Shown here one piece after another: positions 25,567-33,175 of a stretch of 63,851 nt of DNA (position 1 is its first letter; each line of letters opens with the position of its first letter). The notes under the pieces are model-generated. The model ran no database searches and was not told where the DNA came from. It was given only the letters and a program-made list of their open reading frames with translations. The stretch is from Pseudomonadota bacterium (GTDB lineage: Bacteria > Chloroflexota > UBA6077 > JAJPHF01). The stretch lies in contig JAJPHF010000015.1 in the NCBI GenBank assembly GCA_021325365.1, forward strand, positions 1 to 63,851, read 5' to 3'. The translations under genes and the position numbers were made by a program.

Positions 25567-25884
25567 ATGGGTGTAGCGTACATCCCGGTGGCGCGCGTGG
25601 GCGAGATCGCGCCCGGCGAGCGCAAGCGGGCCGACCTGGGCGGCCGTTCCGTGCTGATCGCCAACATAGACGGCGAGTACTTCGCCTTCAGCAGCCTCTG
25701 CCCCCACGAGGGCGCCGAGCTAGAGCTAGCCGACATCAACGGCACCGAGCTGCGCTGCGACGGCCACAACTACTGCTTCGACCTGCGCACGGGGCGGTGC
25801 GTGGCGCCCGAGCACGGCCCGGCGCTCGCCGTGCTGCCCGTCGAGCAGCGCGACGGCGACCTCTGCGTCAAGCTGGAGTGGTGA
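25567..25884 (+). CDS. Rieske [2Fe-2S] ferredoxin-like protein
   Basis: A 105-residue single-domain Rieske protein: CPH at residues 48-50 and CDGHN starting at residue 67 bind the cluster. Such small proteins carry electrons to Rieske oxygenases, as in naphthalene or biphenyl systems. It begins 3 bp after the amidohydrolase stop, so it is translated in the same operon. No oxygenase is adjacent, but three lie earlier in the window and lack their own electron donor, so it could serve them in trans. It is followed 4 bases after its stop by a 32-bp palindrome. Confidence 0.88.
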   Translation: MGVAYIPVARVGEIAPGERKRADLGGRSVLIANIDGEYFAFSSLCPHEGAELELADINGTELRCDGHNYCFDLRTGRCVAPEHGPALAVLPVEQRDGDLCVKLEW

Positions 25885-25888
25885 GCCG

Positions 25889-25920
25889 CGGCGGCCGAGC
25901 GCGGCCGCGCTCGGCCGCCG
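25889..25920. terminator. Perfect 32-bp palindrome after the Rieske ferredoxin gene
   Basis: All 32 bases are self-complementary (CGGCGGCCGAGC... mirrored by ...GCTCGGCCGCCG). It starts 4 bases past the ferredoxin stop codon and ends 23 bases before the next gene. It could be a partial terminator or mRNA stabiliser inside the operon. It has no T-run. Confidence 0.6.
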
Positions 25921-25943
25921 GCGCCAGGGGCAAGGGGGCGGCG

Positions 25944-27023
25944 ATGATTGCCATGGGGTCCCGGGGGCACGGGCTTGCGGTGGGCGTCGGTATCCTGGTG
26001 GCGCTCGCGGTCGGCTGCGCGGCGCCAGTACCGCGCGCCACCGCCCCGGCCGCGCCCGATGCTCCTGCCGCGCGCGCGGACACGGCGGCGCCCGCTCCGC
26101 CGGCCAGCCCGCCGCGCACGCTGCAGCTTGGGCTGGCAAACAAGACGTTCACCCAGGTGCCCCAGTGGGCCGCGGAGACGCAGGGCTACTTCGCGGCCGA
26201 GGGCTTGAACGTCGAGGCGACGTACACGAGCGCGAGCACGACGATCATCGCCGCCCTGGTGAGCGGCAACATGGACATCGCTACCACGTCGCCCGGCAAC
26301 GCCATCCTCACCCGCCAGAAGGGCGCGAACCTCGTGGTCGTCGGCGGCTTCGTGAACCGGGCGATGTACAACATGATCGGCCTGAAGGGCTTGCACACGC
26401 TCGACGACCTGCGGGGCCGGAAGATCGGCGTGGCGGGCACCAGCACCGGCGACAGCCTGCTCATCCGCGAGGTGATGGCGGCCAAGGGCATGCGCGAGAA
26501 CGACGACTACCAGTTCGTGCGCATCGGCGGCACGCCGGAGCGCTACAACGCCCTCTTCTCCGGTGCCATCGACGCGGTGACGCTGCTCGATCCCTTCAAC
26601 TACGCCGCGCTCGACGCGGGGTTCCCGAATCTCGCCAACGTGTACGACTACGTGCCGGAGTACGTCCACGCGGCCACGAGCGTGAACGCCGACTGGGCGC
26701 GGCAGAACGAGGCGGCGCTGGTCGGCTACCTGAAGGCGATCATCCGCGGCATTCGCTGGACGTACGATCCGGCGAACCGCGAGGCGGCCATCCAGCTCGC
26801 CATCGACAACACGGGGGTCGAGCGCCGGTTCGCCGAGATGGCGCTGGACGAGCACACGCGGGTGACGGCCTGGCCCAAAGATGGCCTGGTCAACGAGAAG
26901 GGCCTGGAGTGGGTCATCAACCAGGCGGCCGCGGTGGGCGACCTGGACCCGCCCTACCCCACCGTGCAGGACGTGACCGACCAGAGCTACACGCGCAAGG
27001 CGCTGGCGCAGCTCGACCAGTAG
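25944..27023 (+). CDS. NMT1-like substrate-binding lipoprotein (paralogue group 2)
   Basis: A 359-residue lipoprotein: signal, lipobox LAVGC (C25), Ala/Pro linker, and NMT1 domain with QGYFAAEGLNVEATYTSAST and the LDDLRGRKIGVAGTSTGDS ligand loop. It shares ADWARQ..., LKAIIRGI.WTYDPANREAA and related parts with the protein at 28977, so those two are paralogues. It lies downstream of the deacylase-ferredoxin pair and 10 bp before a racemase-fold enzyme. It probably imports or senses the substrate of these enzymes. No ABC partner is visible. Confidence 0.87.
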   Translation: MIAMGSRGHGLAVGVGILVALAVGCAAPVPRATAPAAPDAPAARADTAAPAPPASPPRTLQLGLANKTFTQVPQWAAETQGYFAAEGLNVEATYTSASTTIIAALVSGNMDIATTSPGNAILTRQKGANLVVVGGFVNRAMYNMIGLKGLHTLDDLRGRKIGVAGTSTGDSLLIREVMAAKGMRENDDYQFVRIGGTPERYNALFSGAIDAVTLLDPFNYAALDAGFPNLANVYDYVPEYVHAATSVNADWARQNEAALVGYLKAIIRGIRWTYDPANREAAIQLAIDNTGVERRFAEMALDEHTRVTAWPKDGLVNEKGLEWVINQAAAVGDLDPPYPTVQDVTDQSYTRKALAQLDQ

Positions 27024-27033
27024 GGGAGATAGC

Positions 27034-27795
27034 ATGTACGGATGGCGCGGGCGCGTTGGGATGGTGAACCCGTCGCGCGGGGACACGCTGATCTACGAGT
27101 TCTACAAGGCCGCGCCGGAGGGGCTGGTCGTCGTGCCGGCGGCGCTCGGCGTGCAGCGCGTGGTCGCGGACCAGCTGACCGCGATCCTCGATCGCTACGA
27201 GGCGGCGGTAAACGAGATGGTCTACGAGGAGTGCGACGTCGTCGTGCTGGGCGGCAGCCCGCCGATCCTCTCCGGGCCGCCGGGCACCGAGGAGCGGCTG
27301 CTGGCGGCGGCGCAGCGCGTCGCCACCATGCCGGTGTTCCTGCACATCCGCGCCGAGGTCGAGGCGGTGCAGGCGGTGGGCGCGCGGCGTATCGCACTCG
27401 GCGCCCCGTACCCGTGCGCGATCACGGATAAGTGGGCGGCCTACTTCGAGGCGCAGGGCATCGAGGTGGTGGCCAGCCACACGCTCGACGTCGAGCGCAA
27501 CATCGAGCTGGCGAAGCTGCCGCCGCACGCCGCCTACCGCGTGGCGCGCGAGGTATTCGAGCGCGCGGGCGGCGCCGTGGACGCCGTCCACCTGACCTGT
27601 CCGCGCTGGCCGACGCTGGTGGTGCTAGAGCGGCTGGAGCAGGACCTGGGCGTGCCCGTCACGTCGAGCAGCCAGTCGGTCATCTACGGGGCGCTGCGCC
27701 GCCTGCGCATCCGCGACCGTATCACCGGGTACGGATCGTTGCTCGCCAGCCTGGCGCACGACGCGCAGCCCGCGCCCGCGCTCGCGTCCGTCTGA
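27034..27795 (+). CDS. Arylmalonate-decarboxylase/Asp-Glu-racemase family enzyme
   Basis: A 253-residue protein opening with MYGWRGRVGMVNPS, the typical start of the arylmalonate decarboxylase / maleate isomerase group. The first active-site position is Gly (VVLGGSPP, G74), and the second carries Cys (HLTCPRW, C189). Arylmalonate decarboxylase has exactly this pair (Gly74, Cys188), whereas racemases have two cysteines. This favours decarboxylation of a disubstituted malonate, or a related one-cysteine reaction, over racemisation. It is cytoplasmic and lies in the operon with the binding protein upstream. The natural substrate is unknown. Confidence 0.8.
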   Translation: MYGWRGRVGMVNPSRGDTLIYEFYKAAPEGLVVVPAALGVQRVVADQLTAILDRYEAAVNEMVYEECDVVVLGGSPPILSGPPGTEERLLAAAQRVATMPVFLHIRAEVEAVQAVGARRIALGAPYPCAITDKWAAYFEAQGIEVVASHTLDVERNIELAKLPPHAAYRVAREVFERAGGAVDAVHLTCPRWPTLVVLERLEQDLGVPVTSSSQSVIYGALRRLRIRDRITGYGSLLASLAHDAQPAPALASV

Positions 27796-27929
27796 TCCGG
27801 GCGCGCCTCGGTCTGCCTTCTCGCGGGCCGGGCGCAGCCGCGCGCCGTCCGGCGCCTGGCACAGCCCCTGCGACACCGCCGATCCGGCGCGCGTTGCGAC
27901 ACGGCCGAAGGCATAGTGGAGGTGTCCTG

Positions 27930-28067
27930 ATGGCCCAGCAGAACTGTGTTAGCTGCGGCATGCCGCGGAACCAGTGGAAGGGCAACGGCGGGCAAGGCGT
28001 GACCCAGAACGGGCAGACGTATTGCTGCCAGGGCTGCGCGAGCGGCGGCGCCTGCACCTGCAAGTAG
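27930..28067 (+). CDS. 45-residue cysteine-rich metallothionein-like protein
   Basis: A small ORF (MAQQNCVSCGMPRNQ...TYCCQGCASGGACTCK) with seven cysteines in C-x2-C, C-C-x2-C and C-x-C groups. The pattern matches small bacterial metallothionein-like proteins that bind Zn, Cd or Cu. A GGAGG site lies 7 bases before the ATG, and a strong hairpin follows the stop, so it looks like a real gene. It stands between two racemase-fold genes on opposite strands. Whether it buffers metal or serves as a small zinc-binding regulator is open. Confidence 0.75.
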   Translation: MAQQNCVSCGMPRNQWKGNGGQGVTQNGQTYCCQGCASGGACTCK

Positions 28068-28083
28068 CGTGGTCAAGCCCGCA

Positions 28084-28117
28084 GGGCCGCGGTGAGATCG
28101 CTTCCTCACCGCGGCCC
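28084..28117. terminator. Bidirectional terminator-like hairpin
   Basis: GGGCCGCGGTGAG and its exact complement CTCACCGCGGCCC, 13-bp stem, 8-base loop, lies between the convergent cysteine-rich gene and the racemase-fold gene. No T-run. Confidence 0.65.
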
Positions 28118-28171
28118 GTGACGAACGCGGCGGCTGCCGACGAGCGAGCGGCGCTCCCGCACTGCAGTCGG

Positions 28172-28948
28172 TTACAGGTAGCGGGGGTCGGGGCGGTAGT
28201 CGTCGCGGAGGAGGCTGCCGCAGTCGGGCACCGGGTTGGCGATGGCGAGCTTGTGGTAGGTGAGCCACATCTCGGCCGCCAGCGCCCAGACGACCTTCAC
28301 GTTCAGGTCGCGCTCCAGCAGGTCCACCGCCGGCGCGGCGTCCCAGCCGCCGCCGTTGATGTAGATGGCGTCCACCGAGCGCCCGAGCCGCTGTAATCCT
28401 TGCTTGCAGTGGCGGTACACGTCGGTCCAGGCGACCTCGTCGAGCGCGAGCAGCGGCGTGGCGTAGAGCGCCTCGTCCTGGCCGGTGGCGCTGAAGCCCG
28501 GCAGCAGCGCCGACTCGATGCCGAAGCGCGCGAAGTAGTCGACGATCGCGTGGTTCAGCTCGTCCTTGTAGTAGGTGGCGAGCGCCACGCGGCGCAGGCC
28601 CATCGCCTCCAGCGCGATCGCGTGCGGCTCCATCGGCGTGACCACCGGCAGGCCGACCTTGGCCGACAGGTCGCGCGCCCACTGGCGCTCGAAATCGAGG
28701 CCCTTCAGCAGGAATGGCGGCGTGCCGCTGACGGAGATAATCGTGCAGCCGACGGCCTGGAGGTCGGCGGCTAGCGCCTCGGCGCGCTGGAAGCCGCTCG
28801 TAAAGCTCTGCCGCTCGCCGCTGCGGAAGCCGATGAACGTCGGCACGATCTCCACGCCGTCCGGCGCGTGCTTGTACCAGAAGGCGAATGACTTGCCGCG
28901 ATGCGTCGGCTTGATGAGCCCGATTCGCGCCCGCCAAGCAGCGTACAT
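28172..28948 (-). CDS. Arylmalonate-decarboxylase-like protein lacking catalytic cysteines
   Basis: A 258-residue protein of the same fold as the one at 27034, beginning MYAAWRARIGLIKPTHRG. At the first active-site position it has SVSGTPP, and at the position of C189 of its relative it has glycine (YINGGGWDA, G199). With neither cysteine it cannot do the standard racemase or decarboxylase chemistry. The rest of the fold, including TPMEPHAIALEAMGLRRVAL, is well kept and there is no frameshift, so it is probably functional in another way (isomerase, hydratase or binding). The start has GAGGAGG. It is 28 bp downstream of a binding-protein gene. Confidence 0.75.
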   Translation of the reverse strand: MYAAWRARIGLIKPTHRGKSFAFWYKHAPDGVEIVPTFIGFRSGERQSFTSGFQRAEALAADLQAVGCTIISVSGTPPFLLKGLDFERQWARDLSAKVGLPVVTPMEPHAIALEAMGLRRVALATYYKDELNHAIVDYFARFGIESALLPGFSATGQDEALYATPLLALDEVAWTDVYRHCKQGLQRLGRSVDAIYINGGGWDAAPAVDLLERDLNVKVVWALAAEMWLTYHKLAIANPVPDCGSLLRDDYRPDPRYL

Positions 28949-28976
28949 GGCTGACCTCCTCGTGGGCTACGCGCGG

Positions 28977-30107
28977 CTAGCTCTTGGCCTCGGCCACGAA
29001 GCTGGGATCGACGTAGCGCAGCGGATCGGCCGTCGGCCCGGGCAGGTCGCCCAGCTCGATCATCGCCTGGAGGAACGTCTGTAGGCCCGGCAGGGACGCC
29101 TCGGCGTGGCGCGGCAGCACCTTGCCCTCCTCGACGAAGACGGTATACGTCTTCGCCACGGCGTCGCGGTCCGCCTTGGTGCGCTCCATCAGGACGTCGA
29201 TGGCGGCGTCCTTGTTGGCCGGGTCGTAGAGCCAATCGATCGCGTTGCCCAGCCCGCGCAGGTAGCGCACCAGCTCCGACCGATGGTCGCGCGCCCAGTC
29301 GCGGTTGGCCGAGACGTTCATGTACATGAAGTCGTGGAGCACGTCGGTCGAGCGGCCGAGCAGCCGGAAGCCCTCGCTCATGGCCACAAAGTCGATGGGC
29401 TGGGTCATGATCGCGGCGTCGGCCTGACGGCTCTTGAGCGCCGCGTAGCGGTTGGGCGTCGTGCCCACCGAAGCGAAGTCGTAGTCGCCGTCGCCCAGGC
29501 CCTTCGTGCGCAGCATGAGCCGCAGCACGACCGCCGCGCCGTCCTTGGGCGCGCTCACCGCGATCGCCTTGCCGCGCAGGGCGGCGTAGTCGGCGATCTC
29601 CGGCTGCGTGATGAGACTGAACGCCGGGTTGCTGACCTCCGAGCCGACCACGACCAGGTTGCCGCCGCCCTCGATGGCGCGCACCGCGGCGTCGACCGAG
29701 TAGTGGGCCACGGGGACGGAGCCCGAGACCACGGCGCGGGCGGCCTCGTTGGGACTGCCGATCTGGACGACGTCGGGCGTGATGCCCTGGGCCGCGTAGA
29801 AGCCCTTGTCCTGCGCGACGTAGGTGGCCCACTGGAAGGCCGACCCGGGCAAGAGCCCGACGGTGATGGTGGCCGGCAGCGCGGCCGCGGCGGAGGCGGC
29901 AGGCGGTGCGGCCGGGGCGCTGGCCGGGGCCGCGCCTCCGGCTGGCTTGGGCGCTCCACCTGTCGGGGCGCTGGCGGGCGCGCAGGCCGCCGCGATCAGC
30001 AGGGCGAGGACGACGAGCGGCCCCGCCGCGGAGGCCACGGCCTTTCGCTTATGGAGCGTTGCCGCCGGGCCACAGCGCGGCGCTGGCTGGGGCACGACGC
30101 GGAGCAT
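28977..30107 (-). CDS. NMT1-like substrate-binding lipoprotein (paralogue group 2)
   Basis: A 376-residue lipoprotein with an unusually long N-region before the hydrophobic stretch and a lipobox ending at C42 (IAAAC). A linker of Ala, Pro and Gly leads to the NMT1 domain (DKGFYAAQGITPDVVQIGSP; LRGKAIAVSAPKDGAAVVL). Its nearest relative in the window is the protein at 25944. The start at 30107 has GAGGAGG 6 bases upstream, so the long leader is probably real. It is operonic with the cysteine-less racemase-fold gene, which suggests that the two handle one compound. Confidence 0.85.
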   Translation of the reverse strand: MLRVVPQPAPRCGPAATLHKRKAVASAAGPLVVLALLIAAACAPASAPTGGAPKPAGGAAPASAPAAPPAASAAAALPATITVGLLPGSAFQWATYVAQDKGFYAAQGITPDVVQIGSPNEAARAVVSGSVPVAHYSVDAAVRAIEGGGNLVVVGSEVSNPAFSLITQPEIADYAALRGKAIAVSAPKDGAAVVLRLMLRTKGLGDGDYDFASVGTTPNRYAALKSRQADAAIMTQPIDFVAMSEGFRLLGRSTDVLHDFMYMNVSANRDWARDHRSELVRYLRGLGNAIDWLYDPANKDAAIDVLMERTKADRDAVAKTYTVFVEEGKVLPRHAEASLPGLQTFLQAMIELGDLPGPTADPLRYVDPSFVAEAKS

Positions 30108-30407
30108 GACGACCTCCTCGCGCGGGCGCTGGGGCGCGTGTCTCGGCTGACCGCGGCGCTCTTACTGGCGCCGGCCGACCAGAGATGACCTTACGCGCGC
30201 CGGGGGGTGCTGTCAAGCGCCGGGCCGGCTGCACGGATGCGATAGAGCCCAGCGGTCCTGACGCGAAGCGGCGCCGCCCCAGCGCCCGGGAGCGACCCGG
30301 ACGCCGGGACGGCGCCGCCGGCTCGGGGGGATTAGACTAAGCATCTGGCCGAGGATAGTGTCTCGATATGGTTACGCCACAGGTACACACCATCCCCGGA
30401 AACCAGC
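30108..30407. other. Intergenic, no gene seen
   Basis: This stretch must hold the promoter of the binding-protein gene to its left and the 3' end of the MerR gene. No clear promoter, repeat or RNA structure was recognised. Confidence 0.5.
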
Positions 30408-31190
30408 TTAGGCGCCGCTGGACTCGCCCTGCCCCTTGCGGGCCGCCTTGACGCGCTCGAAGAAGGCGACGTCGGCGCGCTGGGGAGCCTGCATGTGGCC
30501 CTCGAAGCGCCCCTGGCGGTAATTCTCCCCGATAGCCTTCAACAGCTCCGGCGCGAACTGCTGGTAGGGGCGCATCGTGCGCTCCCGCAGTGCGTCCCAG
30601 CGCGCGCCCAGCTCCTGGGCTTGCGGGCTGGCCGGGTCGAGGTCGGGGTTCGCCCGCACCTCGCTGAGCAGCGCGGCCCAGTCGCGCTCGATCGCCTCGC
30701 GCTCCTCGACCGGTACGCGCTTGCCCAGCTCTTCGAACTGCTTCATCTGCTCGGGGGTGTAGTAGCTTGCCATCTGTTGTTCTCCCTTCTGCGCCAGGCC
30801 GTCCCGCACGGTCTGCGACGCCTTGACGACAAGCTCCCAGTCCCACCGGCCCGTCGCCTGCCGGCGGTCGAGGAGCTTGCCCAGGGCAGCCTGGACGCGC
30901 TCTAGCTCGGCGATGCGGTCCCGCAGCACGCCGCGCTGGATGTTCATGGAGGCGACCAGGTCGAAGTCGGGCCGCCGCAGCAGCTTGCCGATCTGCTGCA
31001 GCGGGAACCCCAGGTACCGCAACGTCAGGATCTGCTGCAAGCAGAGCAGGTCCGCCTCCGAGTAGTAGCGGTAGCCCGCCTCGGAGTGCGCGGACGGGCG
31101 CAGCAAGCCGATCTGGTCGTAGTGGTGCAGCGTCCGGATCGACACGCCGGTCAGGGCGGCGAACTCCCCCACGCGGTACAGCCGGTCCAT
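30408..31190 (-). CDS. MerR-family regulator with TipAS domain
   Basis: A 260-residue protein. The N-terminal MerR winged helix (YRVGEFAALTGVSIRTLHHYDQ) is followed by the dimerisation coiled coil and a C-terminal TipAS-like helical domain (YTPEQMKQFEELGKRVP...). TipA-type regulators bind hydrophobic or peptide drugs and activate efflux or self-regulation. The start at 31190 has GGAGGTGACC immediately upstream; a GTG four codons earlier lies within that site. It stands alone between other genes. Confidence 0.88.
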   Translation of the reverse strand: MDRLYRVGEFAALTGVSIRTLHHYDQIGLLRPSAHSEAGYRYYSEADLLCLQQILTLRYLGFPLQQIGKLLRRPDFDLVASMNIQRGVLRDRIAELERVQAALGKLLDRRQATGRWDWELVVKASQTVRDGLAQKGEQQMASYYTPEQMKQFEELGKRVPVEEREAIERDWAALLSEVRANPDLDPASPQAQELGARWDALRERTMRPYQQFAPELLKAIGENYRQGRFEGHMQAPQRADVAFFERVKAARKGQGESSGA

Positions 31191-31234
31191 GGTCACCTCC
31201 ACGGACCAGGATAGAGCCTGCCGTTACGTGAGGG

Positions 31235-31813
31235 TCAAGGGGTAGCGCGGCCCGAGTTGGCCGGCGGGAACTGGCTCGCGGCGCGGCGGCGCAGGACGGG
31301 CTCGACGAGGGGCAGCACGCGCGGCGAGATGACGCGCCGCACCTCGTCGGGCGGGAAGTAGGCGATCTCCACGACCTCGGCGTTCGGGCAGAAGGCGCCG
31401 CCCCGTACCGTGCAGTCGAAGGCGAAAGTGTAGTGGCGTGGCGGCCACAGCTCGGCCCAGGCGGTGAGCGGGCCGACCGCGACCTCGAAGCTCAGCTCCT
31501 CGCGCAGCTCGCGCCGCACGCCGTCCTCCAGCCGCTCGCCGGCGCGCAGCCAGCCGCCGGGGAGGTTCCAGCCCGGCGGCGGGAGGTAGCTGTGGCGCGC
31601 CAGCAGCAGGCGGCCCCCGTCGTCCCAGACGAGGCCTACCACGCCGATGAGGTAGCGCGGGTTGATCCACCAGAGGATGGCGCCCTCCAGCCACGCGGGC
31701 GGCTGAAGCACGCGCCAGAGGTTGAGCAGCGAGCCGTAGATGGTGCGGCGGGGTCGCGCGCGGCGTCGTGTGGGCAAGAGGACCCCCCGCCCGCTAAAGT
31801 AGTGGGCAGCCAC
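31235..31813 (-). CDS. NUDIX hydrolase
   Basis: A protein of up to 192 residues. The Nudix box reads GGWLRAGERLEDGVRRELRE followed by EL, matching G-x5-E-x7-R-E-x2-E-E. Preceding WNLPG and the WWINPRYLIGVVGLVWDDGG strand fit the fold. NUDIX enzymes hydrolyse nucleoside diphosphates linked to another group; the substrate cannot be predicted. The N-terminus is uncertain: the GTG at 31813 has no good ribosome-binding site and a start further inside is possible. It lies 44 bp upstream of the MerR gene on the same strand. Confidence 0.82.
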   Translation of the reverse strand: MAAHYFSGRGVLLPTRRRARPRRTIYGSLLNLWRVLQPPAWLEGAILWWINPRYLIGVVGLVWDDGGRLLLARHSYLPPPGWNLPGGWLRAGERLEDGVRRELREELSFEVAVGPLTAWAELWPPRHYTFAFDCTVRGGAFCPNAEVVEIAYFPPDEVRRVISPRVLPLVEPVLRRRAASQFPPANSGRATP

Positions 31814-31935
31814 AGGACCGGTGAGCCGCGCCGGCCGCGCGAGCGCCGCGCGCCGCGCTCGGTCGGCACGAATCGGGCGAGGCCATTATGGGGCATCCGG
31901 CGGCTGCCGGACAGCCAATGGCCGAGGGGCAGGGG

Positions 31936-32415
31936 ATGGACGCCAAGCCGCCGAGCGCCTCGCAGGTCACGATCAGCCAGGTGATGCTCATTAGCGACGC
32001 GAACCCGCAGGGCAACGTCCACGGCGGGACGATCATGAAGCTGGTCGACACGGCGGGCGCGCTTGCCGCGCTGCGTCACGGCCGCCGGCGCGTCGTCACG
32101 GTCGAGATGGACTCGATGCGGTTCCACCAGCCCGTCCACGTGGGCAACCTGGTCACGCTCACCGCGCGGGTCACCGCCGTCTGGCGCACGTCGCTGGAGA
32201 CGTACGTGGACGTGGAGGCCGAGGACGTGATCACGGGCGAGCGGCGACACACGTCGTCGGCCTTCTTGGTGTTCGTGGCGCTGGACGACGCGGGGCGACC
32301 GGCCGAGCTGCCGCCGCTGCGCCTGGAGACCGAGGCGGACCGCGCCATGGCCGCGGCGGCCGAGGCGCGGCGCCAGCGCCGCCTGGGCGAGCGCGCTGCG
32401 CGTCCCGAGCGCTGA
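31936..32415 (+). CDS. Acyl-CoA thioesterase, hotdog fold (YciA/BFIT type)
   Basis: A protein of about 159 residues. SQVMLISDANPQGNVHGGTIMKLVD carries the catalytic Asp region of the hotdog acyl-CoA thioesterases, followed by RVVTVEMDSMRFHQPVHVGN. Hydrolyses fatty or short acyl-CoA. A charged, Arg/Ala-rich C-terminal tail follows residue 130. The start at 31936 has AGGGGCAGGGG upstream; starts at 31888 or 31918 would add residues with no conserved content. Cytoplasmic. It is divergent from the NUDIX gene. Confidence 0.87.
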   Translation: MDAKPPSASQVTISQVMLISDANPQGNVHGGTIMKLVDTAGALAALRHGRRRVVTVEMDSMRFHQPVHVGNLVTLTARVTAVWRTSLETYVDVEAEDVITGERRHTSSAFLVFVALDDAGRPAELPPLRLETEADRAMAAAAEARRQRRLGERAARPER

Positions 32416-32449
32416 AGCGCTGCCGATCGACGGCCGCGCTCCGGGATGG

Positions 32450-33105
32450 CCCTGCACGCATGGGCGCTAGCGGGGCGAAGGCGCGCTGCACCATCCAGGG
32501 CTCGAAGCCGGTGGGGACGGTGCCCTGCGCGGCGTAGAGGTAGACGGCCGCGCGGAAGATCTGGCTGAGCGCCGACGCTACGACGGCCAGGATCGCGCAG
32601 TAGATGACGGCCCAGCGCCACGCCCGCCACCGCGAGCGGCGCGCTGCCAGACACCACGCCGAGCGCCAGCGGCAGCGCGCCCGGCAGCCCGAGCAGGAAG
32701 AACACGCCGCTCATCCCGAACTGGCCGCTAATATCCGATCCGGCCCTGGGGTTCGCCTAGGGAGGCGGGCCCTCACCCCAACCCTCTCCCAGAGGGAGAG
32801 GGAGTAAGGGAACGCCACCCCGGATTCGGTATAAGCTGCTCGCCCGACGTCTGCTTCAGCAGAGCGGCGCTGCGCTGGATCGCCGCGAACGGCCCTTGCC
32901 CCTCGACGACCATGACGGGCACGACCAGGAAGGTGACGACGGCCCAGGCCGCGCCGAACAGGCCGGCGACGATCTGCCCCACGAAGCCCGCGCGCCGCTC
33001 GACGCTCCGCAGCACCAGGCCCACCGTGGCGGTGATCAGCGCATAGATGAAGATGGCGGGCAGGTGCTGCGCGGCGATCTGCAGGCCGGTGCCCAGGGTC
33101 GGGTT
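32450..33105 (-). pseudogene. DUF6159-family membrane protein pseudogene
   Basis: Remnant of a multi-span membrane protein. Recognisable pieces on the minus strand are TLGTGLQIAAQHLPAIFIYA, RAGFVGQIVAGLFGAAWAVV and PVMVVEGQGPFAAIQRSAALL before the break, then GMSGVFFLLGLPGALPLALG after it, and AVIYCAILAVVASALSQIFR with WMVQRAFAPL in another frame. Three defects are seen: the N-terminal part (normally about 100 residues) is missing, a 100-bp MITE-like element sits after SGEQL, and a second frameshift lies near 32610-32640. Removing the element plus one TAA copy restores the frame across the first break (EQLSGQFGMSGVFF). Confidence 0.72.
32732..32831. mobile_element. 100-bp MITE-like element with TAA target duplication
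   Basis: The ends are imperfect inverted repeats, TATCCGATCC at the left and GGATTCGGTA at the right. The trinucleotide TAA is repeated directly on both sides (32729-32731 and 32832-32834). The interior contains a hairpin of the type CCCTCTCCC-AGA-GGGAGAGGG. It has no coding capacity, so any movement would need a transposase from elsewhere. A longer relative is at 20070. Confidence 0.7.
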
Positions 33106-33175
33106 CGATGGAGGCCGACGCACGCCGAAGGGGCGCATCTGCCCCGAGAGGGGGGCCGTCTCGGCCGCGGTGACG

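Noticed and set aside
23728..25707. 659-codon open frame on the minus strand opposite the deacylase gene
   Set aside because: Also a shadow; its content is His/Arg/Val-rich without motifs, and the plus-strand amidohydrolase is unmistakable.
30300..30407. Possible tRNA or small RNA in the gap before the MerR gene
   Set aside because: No cloverleaf, no T-loop sequence and no convincing stem could be drawn.
31794..31890. Promoter or riboswitch between the NUDIX and thioesterase genes
   Set aside because: The space is very GC-rich without recognisable boxes or a conserved fold.
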